Assembly (NCBI GenBank): GCA_964581905.1
Contig: CAZOQJ010000147.1
Location: 1-5,817 of the forward strand
Direction: 5' to 3'
Length of the DNA: 5,817 bases
From: CAZBWE01 sp964581905
Lineage (GTDB): Bacteria > Planctomycetota > Phycisphaerae > Sedimentisphaerales > Anaerobacaceae
Part shown: positions 4,934-5,817 of the stretch, one piece after another
How the letters are laid out: each line of letters starts with the position of its first letter
Numbering within the stretch: position 1 is the first letter of the stretch
Translations under genes and position numbers: made by a program
The notes under the pieces: model-generated
What the model saw: the letters and a program-made list of their open reading frames with translations, nothing else
What the model was told of the DNA's origin: nothing
The model's database searches: none

Positions 4934-5817
4934 ATGTTATCCCCGCAGGAATATCACGAGGGTATATTCAACACTCTGAAAGAATCAGATGCGGAAGTCT
5001 ATGAGCTAATAACAAAAGAGTATGAACGGCTGAGCAATAACCTGCAGCTTATAGCAGCAGAGAACCTCTGCTCACAAGCGGTCCTGGCGGCTCTCGGCTC
5101 GGTTATCCAGAACAAAACAGCTGAAGGTTACCCCGGAGCCAGATTACACGGCGGATGTGAGGTCGTTGACAACGTGGAGCGGCTCGCTGCCGCAAGAGCC
5201 AAAGAGGCCTTCAATGCAAAATATGTAAACGTTCAGCCACACTCAGGAACCACCGCCAATCAAATTGTCCTGACCGCATTACTTAAACCAGGCGATAAAA
5301 TATTGAGTATGGGCGTTGACCAGGGTGGTCATTTCTCCCACGGGTCAAGTGCTTCTTTTACCGGCAGATTCTTCGATGTAGAAAACTATAATGTCGATAA
5401 AAAAACTTTTCTTCTGGATTACGACACCATCAGAAAACAGGCCATCAGCGTCAGACCAAAACTGATTATCTGCGGAGCAAGCGCGTACTGCAGGACGATA
5501 GATTTTAAGAGATTCAGAGAAATCGCAGATGAGGTGGAGGCATATCTTCTGGCTGATATCTCACATATAGCCGGCCTGGTGATAGCAGGAGCGCATCCAT
5601 CGCCCATAGATTACGCACATTTTACAACGACAAGCACTTATAAGCCGGGAGGGCCGAGAGGCGGCTTGATACTTATGGGTAAAGACTACGATATGAAAGT
5701 AAACGAGGGACGAGAGACGAAGGATAAATTATGGGAACTCATTGAAAAGGCGACATTCCCAGGCTGGAAGGCAGAACCAATAGCACCGGTACAGGCATCT
5801 TCGGTTGGGCAACCTCC
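4934..5817 (+). CDS. glyA: Serine hydroxymethyltransferase-like PLP enzyme, divergent, 3' end outside window
   Basis: The 294 visible residues clearly belong to the serine hydroxymethyltransferase fold (fold-type I PLP enzymes). GlyA interconverts serine plus tetrahydrofolate with glycine plus 5,10-methylene-tetrahydrofolate in the cytoplasm. Preserved features are E43 in IAAEN, EGYPGAR at 64-70, VQPHSGTTAN at 100-109, the PLP-stacking H133 in GGHFSHGS, IICGASAY at 178-185, D208 and H211 in ADISHIAGL, and Schiff-base K237. Several signature positions differ from canonical GlyA. The tyrosine pair before GGCE is L71-H72, THK is TYK, KTLRGPRGG is shortened to KPGGPRGG, and FPGLQGGP reads FPGWKAEP. 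About 12 extra residues lie at 255-266. It may be a paralogue with another aldol-type reaction, so the symbol marks family, not proven activity. It starts 69 bases after rseP and is probably co-transcribed. The C-terminus, with the substrate-carboxylate arginine, is not visible. Confidence 0.85.
   Translation, partial: MLSPQEYHEGIFNTLKESDAEVYELITKEYERLSNNLQLIAAENLCSQAVLAALGSVIQNKTAEGYPGARLHGGCEVVDNVERLAAARAKEAFNAKYVNVQPHSGTTANQIVLTALLKPGDKILSMGVDQGGHFSHGSSASFTGRFFDVENYNVDKKTFLLDYDTIRKQAISVRPKLIICGASAYCRTIDFKRFREIADEVEAYLLADISHIAGLVIAGAHPSPIDYAHFTTTSTYKPGGPRGGLILMGKDYDMKVNEGRETKDKLWELIEKATFPGWKAEPIAPVQASSVGQP
5702..5723 (+). repeat. ACGAG-word repeat inside the glyA-like gene
   Basis: ACGAGGGACGAG followed by AGACGAAGG encodes the NEGRETK part of an insertion relative to canonical GlyA. 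It matches the minus strand of the intergenic words at 952-963 in 11 of 12 bases. The frame is kept. Confidence 0.45.

Overview
The window is ordinary bacterial chromosome of moderate GC, with a three-gene core cluster on the right and a small accessory region on the left. The enlarged RseP-type protease, the solitary AP2/HNH endonuclease-like gene and the intergenic short-word repeats together suggest a planctomycete-like bacterium (Planctomycetota, perhaps Phycisphaerae). That placement is inference from gene style; no rRNA or marker tree is available here.

Layout. At 58-663 (minus) lies an HNH endonuclease-like protein with a C-terminal AP2 DNA-binding domain. Next is a gene-poor stretch (664-1117) with short tandem repeats and one strong hairpin. 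At 1118-1324 (minus) is a 68-residue Cys/His-rich protein of unknown function with its own promoter and a good ribosome binding site. A divergent regulatory region (1325-1538) separates it from the rightward cluster: dxr (1539-2702), an RseP-like site-2 protease gene (2678-4864, overlapping dxr by 25 bases), and, after 69 bases, a divergent glyA-like gene that runs off the right edge.

How the genes work together. Dxr makes methylerythritol phosphate for isoprenoid synthesis, hence for undecaprenyl carriers and quinones. RseP-type proteases cut membrane-bound regulators in envelope stress responses. Dxr and rseP are neighbours in many bacteria, within a broader envelope and isoprenoid neighbourhood. 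The third gene is a PLP enzyme of the serine hydroxymethyltransferase fold whose active-site motifs depart from canonical GlyA, so its reaction is uncertain.

No CRISPR array, tRNA, rRNA, complete insertion sequence or obvious defence system is visible. The points most worth following are the four PDZ-like modules in the protease, the altered active site and repeat-like insertion in the GlyA-like protein, the possible zinc-site logic of the 68-residue protein, and a near-consensus promoter that would leave dxr with almost no 5' leader.
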